Source of the DNA: Gammaproteobacteria bacterium | GTDB lineage: Bacteria > Pseudomonadota > Gammaproteobacteria > Legionellales > Legionellaceae | DNA: 64,000 nt | Direction: 5' to 3' | NCBI GenBank assembly: GCA_024742995.1 | Contig: JANSXK010000002.1 | Coordinates: 1 to 64,000, forward strand | Shown: positions 8,240-16,754 of the stretch, in pieces | How positions within the stretch are numbered: the stretch's first letter is position 1 | Layout of the letters: every line of letters starts with the position of its first letter | Program-made: the position numbers and the translations under genes | Notes under the pieces: model-generated | The model's input: the letters and a program-made list of their open reading frames with translations, nothing else | Told to the model about the DNA's origin: nothing | Databases searched by the model: none

Positions 8240-10321
8240 ATGATCAAATCGTTGGCATGCTTGCGGTTTCGCTCAAGACCCCAATTACCGATGATCTTAC
8301 AAGATGAGATGGCCGAATGTGGTCACGCCTGTATTGCTATGATTGCTGGATTTTGGGGACATGCCTTAGACTTATCCACATTACGCCATCTCAACCAACC
8401 CTCTATTCGTGGCATCACGCTACGCCAAATCCATCAGATATTAGAACAATTAAAATTTAAGACCCGTGCTTTACGCGTGTCTTTGGACGATATCGCTTTG
8501 ATCAAAACACCGGCCATTTTGCATTGGAATACCAATCATTTTGTGGTGTTAAAACAAATTAAGAAAAATAAAATCACGGTACACGATCCTGCCTTCGGCA
8601 CACGAGTCTGTCATTTAGAAGAATTTGCGCTGGCTTTTAGTGGTATTGCTTTGGAAGTAGAACCCACCGATGCATTTGCAACAGTGCGTGGTCACTCTAA
8701 ATTCACGCTTTGGCATTTATGTAAAATGACATCAGGCATCACCCGCGCATTAAGTTTAAGCTTGGTCCTGTCGGTAATCATCGAATGCTTGCAAATGATT
8801 CATCCCATATTTATGCAATATGTGATGGACGATGTGGTGGGCTCAAATGCCTTACATCAAATGTATCTCTTGGGCATGGCTTGTGTTTTATTGGTGTTGT
8901 TGCAAGGATTAGCTCAATTTTTGCGGGAACATTTGGTGCTATTTACCACCATACAAACGACAGAATCATTAGCCTCTGCATTATTCAAACATCTACTGTC
9001 ATTACCACTACGCTTTTTCACCCATCGTCATGTCAGTGATATCCAAACAAAGTTTCAATCTATTGAAACCATCAAACATAAATTAGGCACCGATCTACTC
9101 CATACCGCTTTAGATGGTGTGATGATCATCATTGCGATCACCGTGATGCTTGCGTATAGCCCAACCTTGGGATTGATCGTATTCATGACCAGCATGATTT
9201 ATGGCTTCGCCCTGTATACACAGTTTCGATCTTTCAAAACACATGCCAGCACGGCAGTTGCATTGCATGCCAAATGTACATTGACCTTTGTAGAAACACT
9301 ACAAGCCATCTCATCAGTCAAGGCATTCTTACAAGAATCTTTGCGCTTTCAGCTATGGCGTCATGATCATACTGACGCTTTGAATCACGACATCCTCGGC
9401 GCGAAATTACAAATTCGGCATCGGGTATTCAACCAAGCCTTATTCCACGTGGAACATGTAGGTGTGGTATGCGTAGGCGCACATTTGGTATTGTCACAGC
9501 AGTTGTCGGTAGGCATGTTACTGGCTTTTTTGGCTTATCGCATGATGCTCGTCACGAAGTTCTCTGCCTTGATTCAGTCCTTATTTTCTTATCAATTGTG
9601 TGCGGTACAATTAGAACGCTTGCATGATCTCAGTATCCAAGAACCTGAAACAAATTCCACCCCCCACCGCACTTTGACCAAAGGTGCCATGAACATACAA
9701 TCGCTTTCATTTCACTATCATCCCCACGATAAAGTCATTTTAAACAACATCAATTTCACGATTCAAGCAGGAGAAAAAATTGCCCTCATTGGTCCTTCGG
9801 GCTGCGGAAAAACTACCCTCATCAAAGTCATGATGGGACTAGAGCAACCCTCATCGGGCGACATTATGATTGATGACACACCCATGCGTTTATTTGGAAT
9901 AGAAAATTTTCGACGATTCTCTGCTTCTGTGCTGCAAAATGATACGTTATTTACGGGATCGATTTTAGATAATATTACTTTCTTTGCTGAAGACTTGGAT
10001 ATGGAAAAGGTCTATCGTGTTGCTAAGCTAGCGCATATTCACGACACGATTTTGAATTTCCCGATGGGATATGAATCTTTAATCAACCAAATGAGCGCAA
10101 CCATTTCAGGCGGGCAAAAACAAAGAATATTATTAGCACGCGCTTTATATAAAGATCCCAAATTTTTATTTTTAGACGAAGCCACCAGCCATTTGGACAA
10201 AAAAACTGAACAAGCCATCAATGAATCTCTAAAAAAATTAAATATGACCCAAATCATCGTAGCGCATCGTCAAGAAACCATTGCCATGGCTGATCGAGTG
10301 ATTGACTTTGGTGCAATGTAA
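8240..10321 (+). CDS. Peptidase-containing ABC transporter (C39, PCAT-type)
   Basis: The 693-residue protein cleaves double-glycine leaders and exports the mature peptide. The N-terminal C39 peptidase has its catalytic Cys27 in QDEMAECGHAC, the His in NHFVVL and the Asp in HDPAFG. Six membrane helices follow (about 155-430). The nucleotide-binding domain has Walker A GPSGCGKTT (about 518), the signature ISGGQKQR (about 622), Walker B FLFLDEA (about 641) and the H-loop AHRQE. All catalytic residues are present, so it should be active. It matches the VTGG sites of the two precursors and follows the HlyD gene after 12 bases. The ribosome site is GAGGAGG. Confidence 0.93.
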   Translation: MIKSLACLRFRSRPQLPMILQDEMAECGHACIAMIAGFWGHALDLSTLRHLNQPSIRGITLRQIHQILEQLKFKTRALRVSLDDIALIKTPAILHWNTNHFVVLKQIKKNKITVHDPAFGTRVCHLEEFALAFSGIALEVEPTDAFATVRGHSKFTLWHLCKMTSGITRALSLSLVLSVIIECLQMIHPIFMQYVMDDVVGSNALHQMYLLGMACVLLVLLQGLAQFLREHLVLFTTIQTTESLASALFKHLLSLPLRFFTHRHVSDIQTKFQSIETIKHKLGTDLLHTALDGVMIIIAITVMLAYSPTLGLIVFMTSMIYGFALYTQFRSFKTHASTAVALHAKCTLTFVETLQAISSVKAFLQESLRFQLWRHDHTDALNHDILGAKLQIRHRVFNQALFHVEHVGVVCVGAHLVLSQQLSVGMLLAFLAYRMMLVTKFSALIQSLFSYQLCAVQLERLHDLSIQEPETNSTPHRTLTKGAMNIQSLSFHYHPHDKVILNNINFTIQAGEKIALIGPSGCGKTTLIKVMMGLEQPSSGDIMIDDTPMRLFGIENFRRFSASVLQNDTLFTGSILDNITFFAEDLDMEKVYRVAKLAHIHDTILNFPMGYESLINQMSATISGGQKQRILLARALYKDPKFLFLDEATSHLDKKTEQAINESLKKLNMTQIIVAHRQETIAMADRVIDFGAM

Positions 10322-10429
10322 ATCAGCACTTCAAACTTTTCGTCATCTAACACCACTTGTATTAAAGCCGTACATGAATAATACTTGCGGAAATTCTCAG
10401 AACAATATAACAAAACGAGCACAAAAATC

Positions 10430-10990
10430 ATGGTCCTACGCAACCCCTCAATCCATTTTTTGCCTGCTGAAAAAAAATTTGAACCTATACTTCTGACCTG
10501 GTTTGACAAACCACATGTGCAAGAATTTTATTATGGCGATGGCTTAAAAAGTACGCTTCATAATATAAAACTTTACATGCAAGGCATTAAAAATAACGGA
10601 GACTATTCGTTTGACCACTGGATCGCTTTTTTTGATAATCAGCCATTTGGGTTTTTAATGACATCTACGATCGAAAACGGTCATGAATATTTCATGAAAG
10701 ACGCGTCCACTATGACGCTCGATTTGTTGATTGGTGAAGAAGCTTTTCTTGGTAAAGGACTGGCTGTTGCAATGACTCAAGAATTAATCTTAGATAAATT
10801 TTCAGATACGGATTATGTTTTAATTGACCCTTCGGCATCCAATCCGAAGGCCATTCATGTGTATGAAAAAGCTGGCTTCAAAAAAATAGCTGACTTTATA
10901 CCTTCCTACGATCCAATACCACATCTGATGATGCGGTTGACGGTGCAAGATTTAAAAAATCAGATCAGTCGTGAACATAAAAATTTCTGA
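10430..10990 (+). CDS. GNAT-family N-acetyltransferase (AAC(6')-like)
   Basis: The chosen ATG start gives a 186-residue GNAT enzyme. The acetyl-CoA-binding motif is seen as TLDLLIGEEAFLGKGLAVAMTQ and the motif B region as IDPSASNPKAIHVYEKAGFKK. It resembles aminoglycoside 6'-acetyltransferases and siderophore-type lysine acyltransferases (Acetyltransf_8 group). It lies 108 bases after the exporter on the same strand, so it may be a tailoring or immunity enzyme of the RiPP cluster, or simply unrelated. Substrate unknown. Confidence 0.82.
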   Translation: MVLRNPSIHFLPAEKKFEPILLTWFDKPHVQEFYYGDGLKSTLHNIKLYMQGIKNNGDYSFDHWIAFFDNQPFGFLMTSTIENGHEYFMKDASTMTLDLLIGEEAFLGKGLAVAMTQELILDKFSDTDYVLIDPSASNPKAIHVYEKAGFKKIADFIPSYDPIPHLMMRLTVQDLKNQISREHKNF

Positions 10991-11014
10991 GCATATCTTC
11001 AAGGGGTAGTGGTA

Positions 11015-11899
11015 TCATGCCTTAAATCGAGGCACTCCATTTTTCCCGTAACTATCGCTAGTTTCAATCTCATACTTTACAGCATCATACAAAGCTGTAA
11101 GCGCACTCTTTAATCGGGCAATTGTAGGATGATTCTGATTTTTCGTATAAAACGATGGTAAATATGCATCATAGAGCGCACAAAAATCTTCAACCTGTCG
11201 TGCAATTTCAACTTCTTTGTCGGTAACAGATCTTTCTCCTGCCATTAAAGCAAAAATACTTTCTGGCACTTTTTCAAACTTAGCCTTCCATATTTGTAAC
11301 AGCTCATCAGAAATATAATCAATATGATACATATGTAATAAGATCTCCGTCACCACTGATTTAAACTCAGATACTACTCCTTCAGATGCGGAAAAATAAA
11401 AATGGCCAATCAATACCAAACAATTTTCGTCAAAAGTTTTAGTGATAGCCTCATCACTGATGTCAAATGGCACGACGTTCTTTAAACTAACAGGCGCTGT
11501 ATATAAAACTGCAAAGGCCCTTTTTAACCTAATGAGTAAACTAAGCTCATTGTTATCGTAGTAATAACTTGGTAACTTTTTGTTACAAAAATCGTAAAAT
11601 TGATGGCCCAGACGCGTAACTTCGGTTTTTTTTTCAACATCAGACTCTGCATTTTTCATTAGAGCCAAAAGATTTTCTGGTACTGTGCCAAGGACATCTC
11701 TCAATTCAATGTAAACATTAGAACGCTGGATGGATATATACGACCTCAACAAAATATGAAATACCGCAAATCTGAAATTTGATACCACGGTTTCAGAAAC
11801 CCCATAGTCACGAATCAACTCCTGGTAAGCTTTTTGTGATCTTTCAGTGCAGTCTATGTCACGACGGGGATGATATAGCTCATCAAATTGACAGTTCAA
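11015..11899 (-). CDS. Hypothetical two-repeat protein, paralogue B
   Basis: The 294-residue protein has no known domain. It contains two copies of a helical repeat of about 130 residues, each with the pattern (S)EtVVSeFrfaV.hiLLr.Y, then VPE.(I/L)(L/F)ALM, then E.EiAR.v..FC..y...LPSfY and a closing LK.AltaLYdA. It is a clear paralogue of the gene at 12184-13149. The start is TTG behind GGAG; the ATG-start frame that opens the paralogue is interrupted here by a stop after 12 codons. It probably arose by tandem duplication. Soluble, with no signal peptide; an effector role is only a guess. Confidence 0.65.
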   Translation of the reverse strand: MNCQFDELYHPRRDIDCTERSQKAYQELIRDYGVSETVVSNFRFAVFHILLRSYISIQRSNVYIELRDVLGTVPENLLALMKNAESDVEKKTEVTRLGHQFYDFCNKKLPSYYYDNNELSLLIRLKRAFAVLYTAPVSLKNVVPFDISDEAITKTFDENCLVLIGHFYFSASEGVVSEFKSVVTEILLHMYHIDYISDELLQIWKAKFEKVPESIFALMAGERSVTDKEVEIARQVEDFCALYDAYLPSFYTKNQNHPTIARLKSALTALYDAVKYEIETSDSYGKNGVPRFKA

Positions 11900-12030
11900 T
11901 TAAAATTCTCCAAAATATCATTTGCAATTCAAACATAGTCGCCCATGTTTTATGCCTATTAAATAATCATAGCATATATTTTTTATTCATAAAACAGGGA
12001 GGGACTTGTTTTAATAATGAGAGAGTATAG

Positions 12031-12150
12031 CCTTAGGACAAAACGGCTTTCATATCATCCATAGACAAAACACCAACATCCAATGCCATGAATTGAGTTT
12101 GATTGCCAATGTATGGGTTGTTTTATCAACCACACCTGAGTGAGTGGCTT
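12031..12150 (-). pseudogene. Duplicated 3' fragment of the gene at 13274
   Basis: Over about 120 bases this segment aligns with 13273-13392, the last codons and flank of the gene at 13274-14077. Shared landmarks are the TATCCATAGA-AAAACA stretch and GTTTTATCAAC. One base is missing (gattgcc against gatctgcc), so it cannot encode the same peptide. It is a passenger of the tandem duplication that made the two repeat proteins. Confidence 0.75.
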
Positions 12151-12183
12151 AGGTTTCGTGAAAAGTTAGTATGTCAAACAATA

Positions 12184-13149
12184 TCATGGGCCACCCAGAG
12201 TAATCTGTTCACTTCCATCGCAACTATCATCATCGCTAATATTAAATATGATGGTGAAAATATCAGGCTTTGCTGCATCGTATAAAGATGTAAGCGCCGA
12301 TTTTAACCGAACAATTGTTGGATGATTACCCTCATGTTTATAAAATGATGGTAAATACGCATCATAAAGCGCACAAAAATCTTCAACCTGCCGTGCAATT
12401 TCAAGTTCTTTTTGAGCATGAGGCTCTTCTCCTTCCATTAAATCAAGGATATTTTCTGGCACTTTTCCAAATTTCCTTTGCCATTCATAGAACGGCACAT
12501 CAGAAGTATGACTGAGACGATATATGCGTAATAAAACCTCCGCTACCACCGCTCTGAACTCAGATACTACTTCCTCAGATGCAGAAAAATCAAAATCATC
12601 AACCAATGCTGCGTACTTTTTATCAAAAATTTCGGTAGTATAATCGTCGCTGGTATCAAGTGGCACAACACTATTTAAATTAATATTCTCTACAGCGTTA
12701 TACAAAGTTGTGAACTTCTTTTTTAAGCCAACAAGGGCACAGTGATTCTTATCATCGTAATAAAATGTTGCTAACTCATCTTCACAGAAAGTGCAAAACT
12801 GCTCAACCCGTCGTGCAATCTCAGTTTCTTTTTCATAATTAGACATCCTATCTTTCATTAGCGCCAATATACCTGCGGGTACTTGTTCAAATCTGTCTCG
12901 CAATGTAGTGACTGTATCAAGACGGTATTCAAATGCATACGACTTCACTAAAATACGAGCCACCGCAAATTTGAAGTCCGACACCAAGGTTTCAGGAACC
13001 CCATAGCAGTCAATCAATACTTTGTAATCCCTGTCTGAATTTTTAGTGTACCCACACAGACGGTTACGCGGAAATACTTCGTCAAGCTTACGGCTATGTT
13101 CAAATGGATCATCAAGTAGATCAGCCAATAAAATTCTCCAAAAAATCAT
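12184..13149 (-). CDS. Hypothetical two-repeat protein, paralogue A
   Basis: The 321-residue protein carries the same two ~130-residue helical repeats as paralogue B: repeat 1 with VPETLVSDFKFAVARILVKSY, repeat 2 with EEVVSEFRAVVAEVLLRIY and RQVEDFCALYDAYLPSFYK. It may start at ATG 13149 or at a TTG eight codons later that lies 7 bases behind GGAG, the same site used by paralogue B. The tail is acidic (SDDDSCDGSE). No membrane segment or catalytic motif is seen. It sits directly behind the gene at 13274 in the same orientation. Confidence 0.65.
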   Translation of the reverse strand: MIFWRILLADLLDDPFEHSRKLDEVFPRNRLCGYTKNSDRDYKVLIDCYGVPETLVSDFKFAVARILVKSYAFEYRLDTVTTLRDRFEQVPAGILALMKDRMSNYEKETEIARRVEQFCTFCEDELATFYYDDKNHCALVGLKKKFTTLYNAVENINLNSVVPLDTSDDYTTEIFDKKYAALVDDFDFSASEEVVSEFRAVVAEVLLRIYRLSHTSDVPFYEWQRKFGKVPENILDLMEGEEPHAQKELEIARQVEDFCALYDAYLPSFYKHEGNHPTIVRLKSALTSLYDAAKPDIFTIIFNISDDDSCDGSEQITLGGP

Positions 13150-13273
13150 GTGCAGTTAACACATAGTTGATCACAACATGTGCTCTTAATGAGCATATTA
13201 TATTTTTTTTGTTCGTTATATACAAGTGCCGAAAACATGGTGATGCTTATTTTAACTACGAGGGGACAACTCT

Positions 13274-14077
13274 CTAGAACAAAACTGCCTTAATGTTATC
13301 CATAGAAAAAACATCAACATCTAATGCTGTGAATTGGGTTTGATCTGCCAATACATGGATAGTTTTATCAACAACATCTGGGGTGATGGCTTCGACATTC
13401 TCGATAGTCGTGTGCAAAGTTACCGCATGCGCATGTGTGGTTAAGATCTGTCTTGTATCAAAAGGATTTTGATACAGCACCACTTTCAGTTTTTCCAAAA
13501 AATCGTTTTCCGCTTCATCATGATAGTTTGCAACAGCACCTACTAAAAAAGCAGTCACCTCCGTTTGCGTCGCCGGACGCTGAGGAAAATAAGTGGCCTG
13601 GTTTTCAAAAATAGGTTCTTCATAGATAGGCGCTTTGCCCAACACCATCATTTGCAAGCTAGAAAAGGTAAAAAAACCTGCGAAAGCGAATGGGGTTTTC
13701 ACGGTATCATAGAGACGCTGATAGTAATCATTCATGGCAACAGGGGTATTGCAAGCGTCTTTGATTTTGAAGTTAGGTTTTGCCCCTGTCGGAATCATAA
13801 AACAGCCCGTTGAAAGGAAAGTATCACCACTAATTGTCTGCATATAATCAGCCGACTGTGAATCAGTCGATGTTGCAAAACAGGTGTTATTTACGATCAC
13901 GGCCTCACCGAGCGATGCGGCGTCTTTAGGCGATGCGAGTTCAAATCCATATTGACAGTTTGCGGCCATAAAGCGCTGCGCAATAAGCTCGGGATCAGCG
14001 CGTCCTGCAAGCACATCTTCAACGGAACCAATATATTCAGCCGTCATTGGGGGTGCATTTGTGGGTATTATTTTCAT
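13274..14077 (-). CDS. Hypothetical protein, remote resemblance to acetolactate decarboxylase
   Basis: The chosen start (AGGG nine bases upstream of ATG 14077) gives 267 residues. The pattern IGSVEDVLAG near the N-terminus, KTPFAFAGFF in the middle and histidines in NYHDE and THAHAV recall the layout of alpha-acetolactate decarboxylases (substrate-loop start, then TPFA, then metal-binding His), but overall similarity is slight and I would not assign the function. It begins 14 bases after the nitronate monooxygenase stop, so both are probably one operon. The last third is acidic. No signal peptide. Confidence 0.6.
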   Translation of the reverse strand: MKIIPTNAPPMTAEYIGSVEDVLAGRADPELIAQRFMAANCQYGFELASPKDAASLGEAVIVNNTCFATSTDSQSADYMQTISGDTFLSTGCFMIPTGAKPNFKIKDACNTPVAMNDYYQRLYDTVKTPFAFAGFFTFSSLQMMVLGKAPIYEEPIFENQATYFPQRPATQTEVTAFLVGAVANYHDEAENDFLEKLKVVLYQNPFDTRQILTTHAHAVTLHTTIENVEAITPDVVDKTIHVLADQTQFTALDVDVFSMDNIKAVLF

Positions 14078-14091
14078 GTTCTTCATCCCTT

Positions 14092-15177
14092 TTAATTGTG
14101 CTGCCATGCAGCCATTGTTTCGTCTTCTAGGGTTTTCATTAGCGTTTGCACTGACAGCGCTCGACCTAATTGCGTGGCCTGTCCGCTCCACAAACCAGCA
14201 TACGCTGCGCACTTATCTTGATTGGCCTTTTGTCTTAATTCTCGAGTGACTTGGTGCTGCAAAGGGTAGGGGAGCAGATCATCCGCGGCAAAAAGACGTT
14301 CGGTTGCGGTGACAAATTCATTGTGAACACCACGAACCACTTTTCCCGTAAACGCAGCCGTCGTACAAATCGTTTCCGATGGTGCGTTTAAAATTGCCTG
14401 TTTATGCATGGGCGAAGCCTTACTCTCATCACACAATAAAAATGCGGTGCCCATTTGTACGGCAGTTGCACCCAAAGTTAAAGCCGCTGCGATGCCACGT
14501 CCCTCCATGATTCCGCCTGCGGCGATGACAGGAATGTTGAGTGCATCCACCATTTGTGGGATAAGCGCCATGGTGCCAATCAAACCGCCCTGATCGTTTT
14601 TTAAAAACCCGCCACCACGATGACCACCTGCTTCATAACCCTGTGCAATGACTGCATGACAACCTGAAGACTCTAGCGCCAACCCTTCTGCAACGGTCGT
14701 TGCAGTCCCCATCACAAAAACACCTTGTAGCCGCAGTTGTTCCATTGCCGCTTGGTTTAAAATTCCAAAGGTAATACTGAGCATTGACACCCCTTCGTCC
14801 ACGATCATCTCAAGCAATTTTTCGATATCTGGTTCCGTAGAGGGTGCAATCTCAGACAACGCAGTCAATCCAAGTTTTATTCGGTAGGTATTGATATATG
14901 TGAGCATTTTGTCAATGTGTTGTTGATCGGTTTGTGTTGCAATCGAAGGCACGAACACATTCACCACAAATTGTTTTGTGTGTTCTGCGGTTGCTTGAAT
15001 CATCGCCCGTGCATCGTCGATAGATAAATAACCTAAAGGCAACGTACCTAAACCACCATATTTCGAAACCTCAGCCACCAAAGCAGGCGTCACAATTGAA
15101 CCCGCCATCGGCGCTTGGATGATGGGCAACTTAATATTGGCTTTTTTACAAAAATCCCTGCTGGCTGCATGAAACAT
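14092..15177 (-). CDS. Nitronate monooxygenase (NPD family, FMN-dependent)
   Basis: The 361-residue flavoprotein has a TIM barrel and oxidises nitronates or related toxins such as propionate-3-nitronate. Family marks are QAPMAGSIVTPALVAEVSKYGGLG at the N-terminus (phosphate and flavin contact), AQGYEAGGHRGG with the catalytic-site histidine, and AAGGIMEGRGIAAALTLGATAVQMGTAFL, the FMN phosphate loop. The start is ATG 15177 with GGAG eight bases upstream. The gene is divergent from the nucleosidase-like gene and leads a two-gene operon with the gene at 13274. Confidence 0.9.
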   Translation of the reverse strand: MFHAASRDFCKKANIKLPIIQAPMAGSIVTPALVAEVSKYGGLGTLPLGYLSIDDARAMIQATAEHTKQFVVNVFVPSIATQTDQQHIDKMLTYINTYRIKLGLTALSEIAPSTEPDIEKLLEMIVDEGVSMLSITFGILNQAAMEQLRLQGVFVMGTATTVAEGLALESSGCHAVIAQGYEAGGHRGGGFLKNDQGGLIGTMALIPQMVDALNIPVIAAGGIMEGRGIAAALTLGATAVQMGTAFLLCDESKASPMHKQAILNAPSETICTTAAFTGKVVRGVHNEFVTATERLFAADDLLPYPLQHQVTRELRQKANQDKCAAYAGLWSGQATQLGRALSVQTLMKTLEDETMAAWQHN

Positions 15178-15252
15178 GACATTCTCCAATGATTGTCATA
15201 CCGGGGGTTGTTTGAGTATAATCCACAGCACCAACCTAAAACAACGACTCAG

Positions 15253-15996
15253 ATGCGAATCCTCATTCTAGGCGCGTTCAAAGAAGAATTAACTGCCATT
15301 ACCCATGATTTTTTAGACTTGAAGGAAACCAAGATCGCACACTGCTGTTGTTTATCTGGGCGATGGCATCACCATGAACTGATGTTTGCCCTGACAGGCA
15401 TTGGCACCGTTGCATCGGCAATCACTACCACGATACTATGCGACAAACTTCAACCTGAACTTATTATTTTTTGCGGCGTAGCAGGTGGATTGAAACCGGA
15501 TCAACGCATTGGTGATCTGGTGATTGCCAATAAAATCATTGATGCCGATTTGTATCAATTACCTGCTTTATTAAAAGATACACCTTACAAAAACGGGTTA
15601 ATTGATCCTCATACCTTGAATATTATTACGGGTGAATACCCAGTCAATCCTACGATCAAACCTATAATCGAATCCTTTTCCTTTGAGCGCTTGAAGCTTG
15701 GGATTATCGTAAGCAGTAGTGTTTTTCCGGCACCGGAAAAGTTGTTTTCTAAGTTGATCGCTCTTGATTGTAGCGTGATTGAAATGGAAAGCGCGGGTCT
15801 ATTTAAAGCAGCAATCTATTATCAAATACCGGTGATTACCGTACGCGCAATTAGCAATTTATTAGATGCTACTGGCAATGATTTGGGAACAACCCCTGAG
15901 GCGCTGAACTTTTGTGCTAACAGGTTAGCGGCATGTTTGACGCAACTTTTGCCTCGGATACAATGTTTAGAACCTATCGCTGTTGACCTGGTCTAA
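15253..15996 (+). CDS. MTA/SAH nucleosidase-like phosphorylase-family protein
   Basis: The 247-residue protein begins at ATG 15253 (MRILILGAFKEEL). The phosphorylase/nucleosidase fold is shown by TGIGTVASAITTTILCDKLQPELIIFCGVAGGL, the substrate-site IEMESAG and the AISNLLD segment near the C-terminus. It resembles MtnN, which cleaves methylthioadenosine and S-adenosylhomocysteine to adenine. Together with the MtaD-like deaminase at 2313 it suggests two outlets for MTA/SAH. The 3' end overlaps the convergent small gene by 30 bases. Confidence 0.8.
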   Translation: MRILILGAFKEELTAITHDFLDLKETKIAHCCCLSGRWHHHELMFALTGIGTVASAITTTILCDKLQPELIIFCGVAGGLKPDQRIGDLVIANKIIDADLYQLPALLKDTPYKNGLIDPHTLNIITGEYPVNPTIKPIIESFSFERLKLGIIVSSSVFPAPEKLFSKLIALDCSVIEMESAGLFKAAIYYQIPVITVRAISNLLDATGNDLGTTPEALNFCANRLAACLTQLLPRIQCLEPIAVDLV

Positions 15997-16173
15997 ATGA
16001 AGATTAAGCCCTCGAAATTCATCGCCTGGCCACTGTTGAACACAGCCTTCTAATGCAACAAACATCTCACTACGTGTCATCGGGCTTTCATTATGACCTA
16101 ACCAATTTTCATAATGATCAGCGTCAGTGCACCGTTGAATAATCCATGCTCTTTCTTCACTTTGTTTTTTCAT
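15967..16173 (-). CDS. Small hypothetical protein (68 aa)
   Basis: The ATG at 16173 has a clear ribosome site (GTAGGT). The product is soluble and rich in Trp, His and Glu (ERAWIIQRCTDADHYENWLGHNE), with no domain I recognise. It overlaps the end of the nucleosidase gene on the other strand by 30 bases. It is plausible as a real small gene because of its start and composition, but nothing indicates function. Confidence 0.5.
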   Translation of the reverse strand: MKKQSEERAWIIQRCTDADHYENWLGHNESPMTRSEMFVALEGCVQQWPGDEFRGLNLHLDQVNSDRF

Positions 16174-16241
16174 GTGACCTACCCGCATTGTTTGATAATC
16201 AAAGAAGGGAATCAAGCGCCACGCCTATCCAGCGCGGAGAA

Positions 16242-16341
16242 AAAGTGACCTTAACGCATCCTGCGTAGGACATCCTGTCCTAGTGCTTTCCCTTGCCTTT
16301 GCAATTTAGACGTTTCAAGCCATACTGTCACTGTCTAAATT
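16242..16341. other. Intergenic inverted repeats downstream of the NIF3-like gene
   Basis: Two inverted repeats are present: TAGGACA-TCC-TGTCCTA near 16266-16282, and AATTTAGAC (16303-16311) with GTCTAAATT (16333-16341), 21 bases apart. There is no T-run on either strand, so these are not classical terminators; an operator or a small structured RNA is possible. Confidence 0.4.
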
Positions 16342-16376
16342 GATGACAAGCATGCAAGAAATATCTCAAAACAGGA

Positions 16377-16688
16377 TCAAATATCTTCACATTTGACCAC
16401 ATGATACGCAGGTGTTTCATAGGGATGTGATTTTTTTAATGCAGTAACAGCAGCTTCAAGCCGCGTTTGTTCGCAGGCAATTTCCACTTTATATTCTGCT
16501 ACTTTTTCTAAAGTATCAACAACCCCAATAAAAGCGTTACTACCCGACAATGGCATAAACTGGCCCATACCCAAAGTTTGCCAGGCACAGTGAGCATAGT
16601 GACCGATCTCCCCGGCACCTGTGGCAAAAATGGCTTCTTTGACAGACTCAAGATGTGTTTCAGGTACCAAAAAATGAAGGAGATACAT
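16377..16688 (-). CDS. YqfO/NIF3-insert-like protein (CutA-like fold)
   Basis: Starting at ATG 16688 the 103-residue protein corresponds to the short stand-alone version of the YqfO middle domain common in gammaproteobacteria. Matching features are the VPE.HLE.VKEAIFATGAGEIG.Y.HCAWQT opening, the central GQFMPLSGSNAFIG, and the terminal HPYETPAYHV. The fold is of the nitrogen-regulatory/CutA kind; the biochemical role is not known. A longer version from 16730 is possible, but family members begin at this Met. Confidence 0.85.
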   Translation of the reverse strand: MYLLHFLVPETHLESVKEAIFATGAGEIGHYAHCAWQTLGMGQFMPLSGSNAFIGVVDTLEKVAEYKVEIACEQTRLEAAVTALKKSHPYETPAYHVVKCEDI

Positions 16689-16754
16689 GGATGACTGCGC
16701 TCGTGATAAGACTGCCATCAGTTTTATCATCCTACAAAAAAGAAGTCAAAATCC

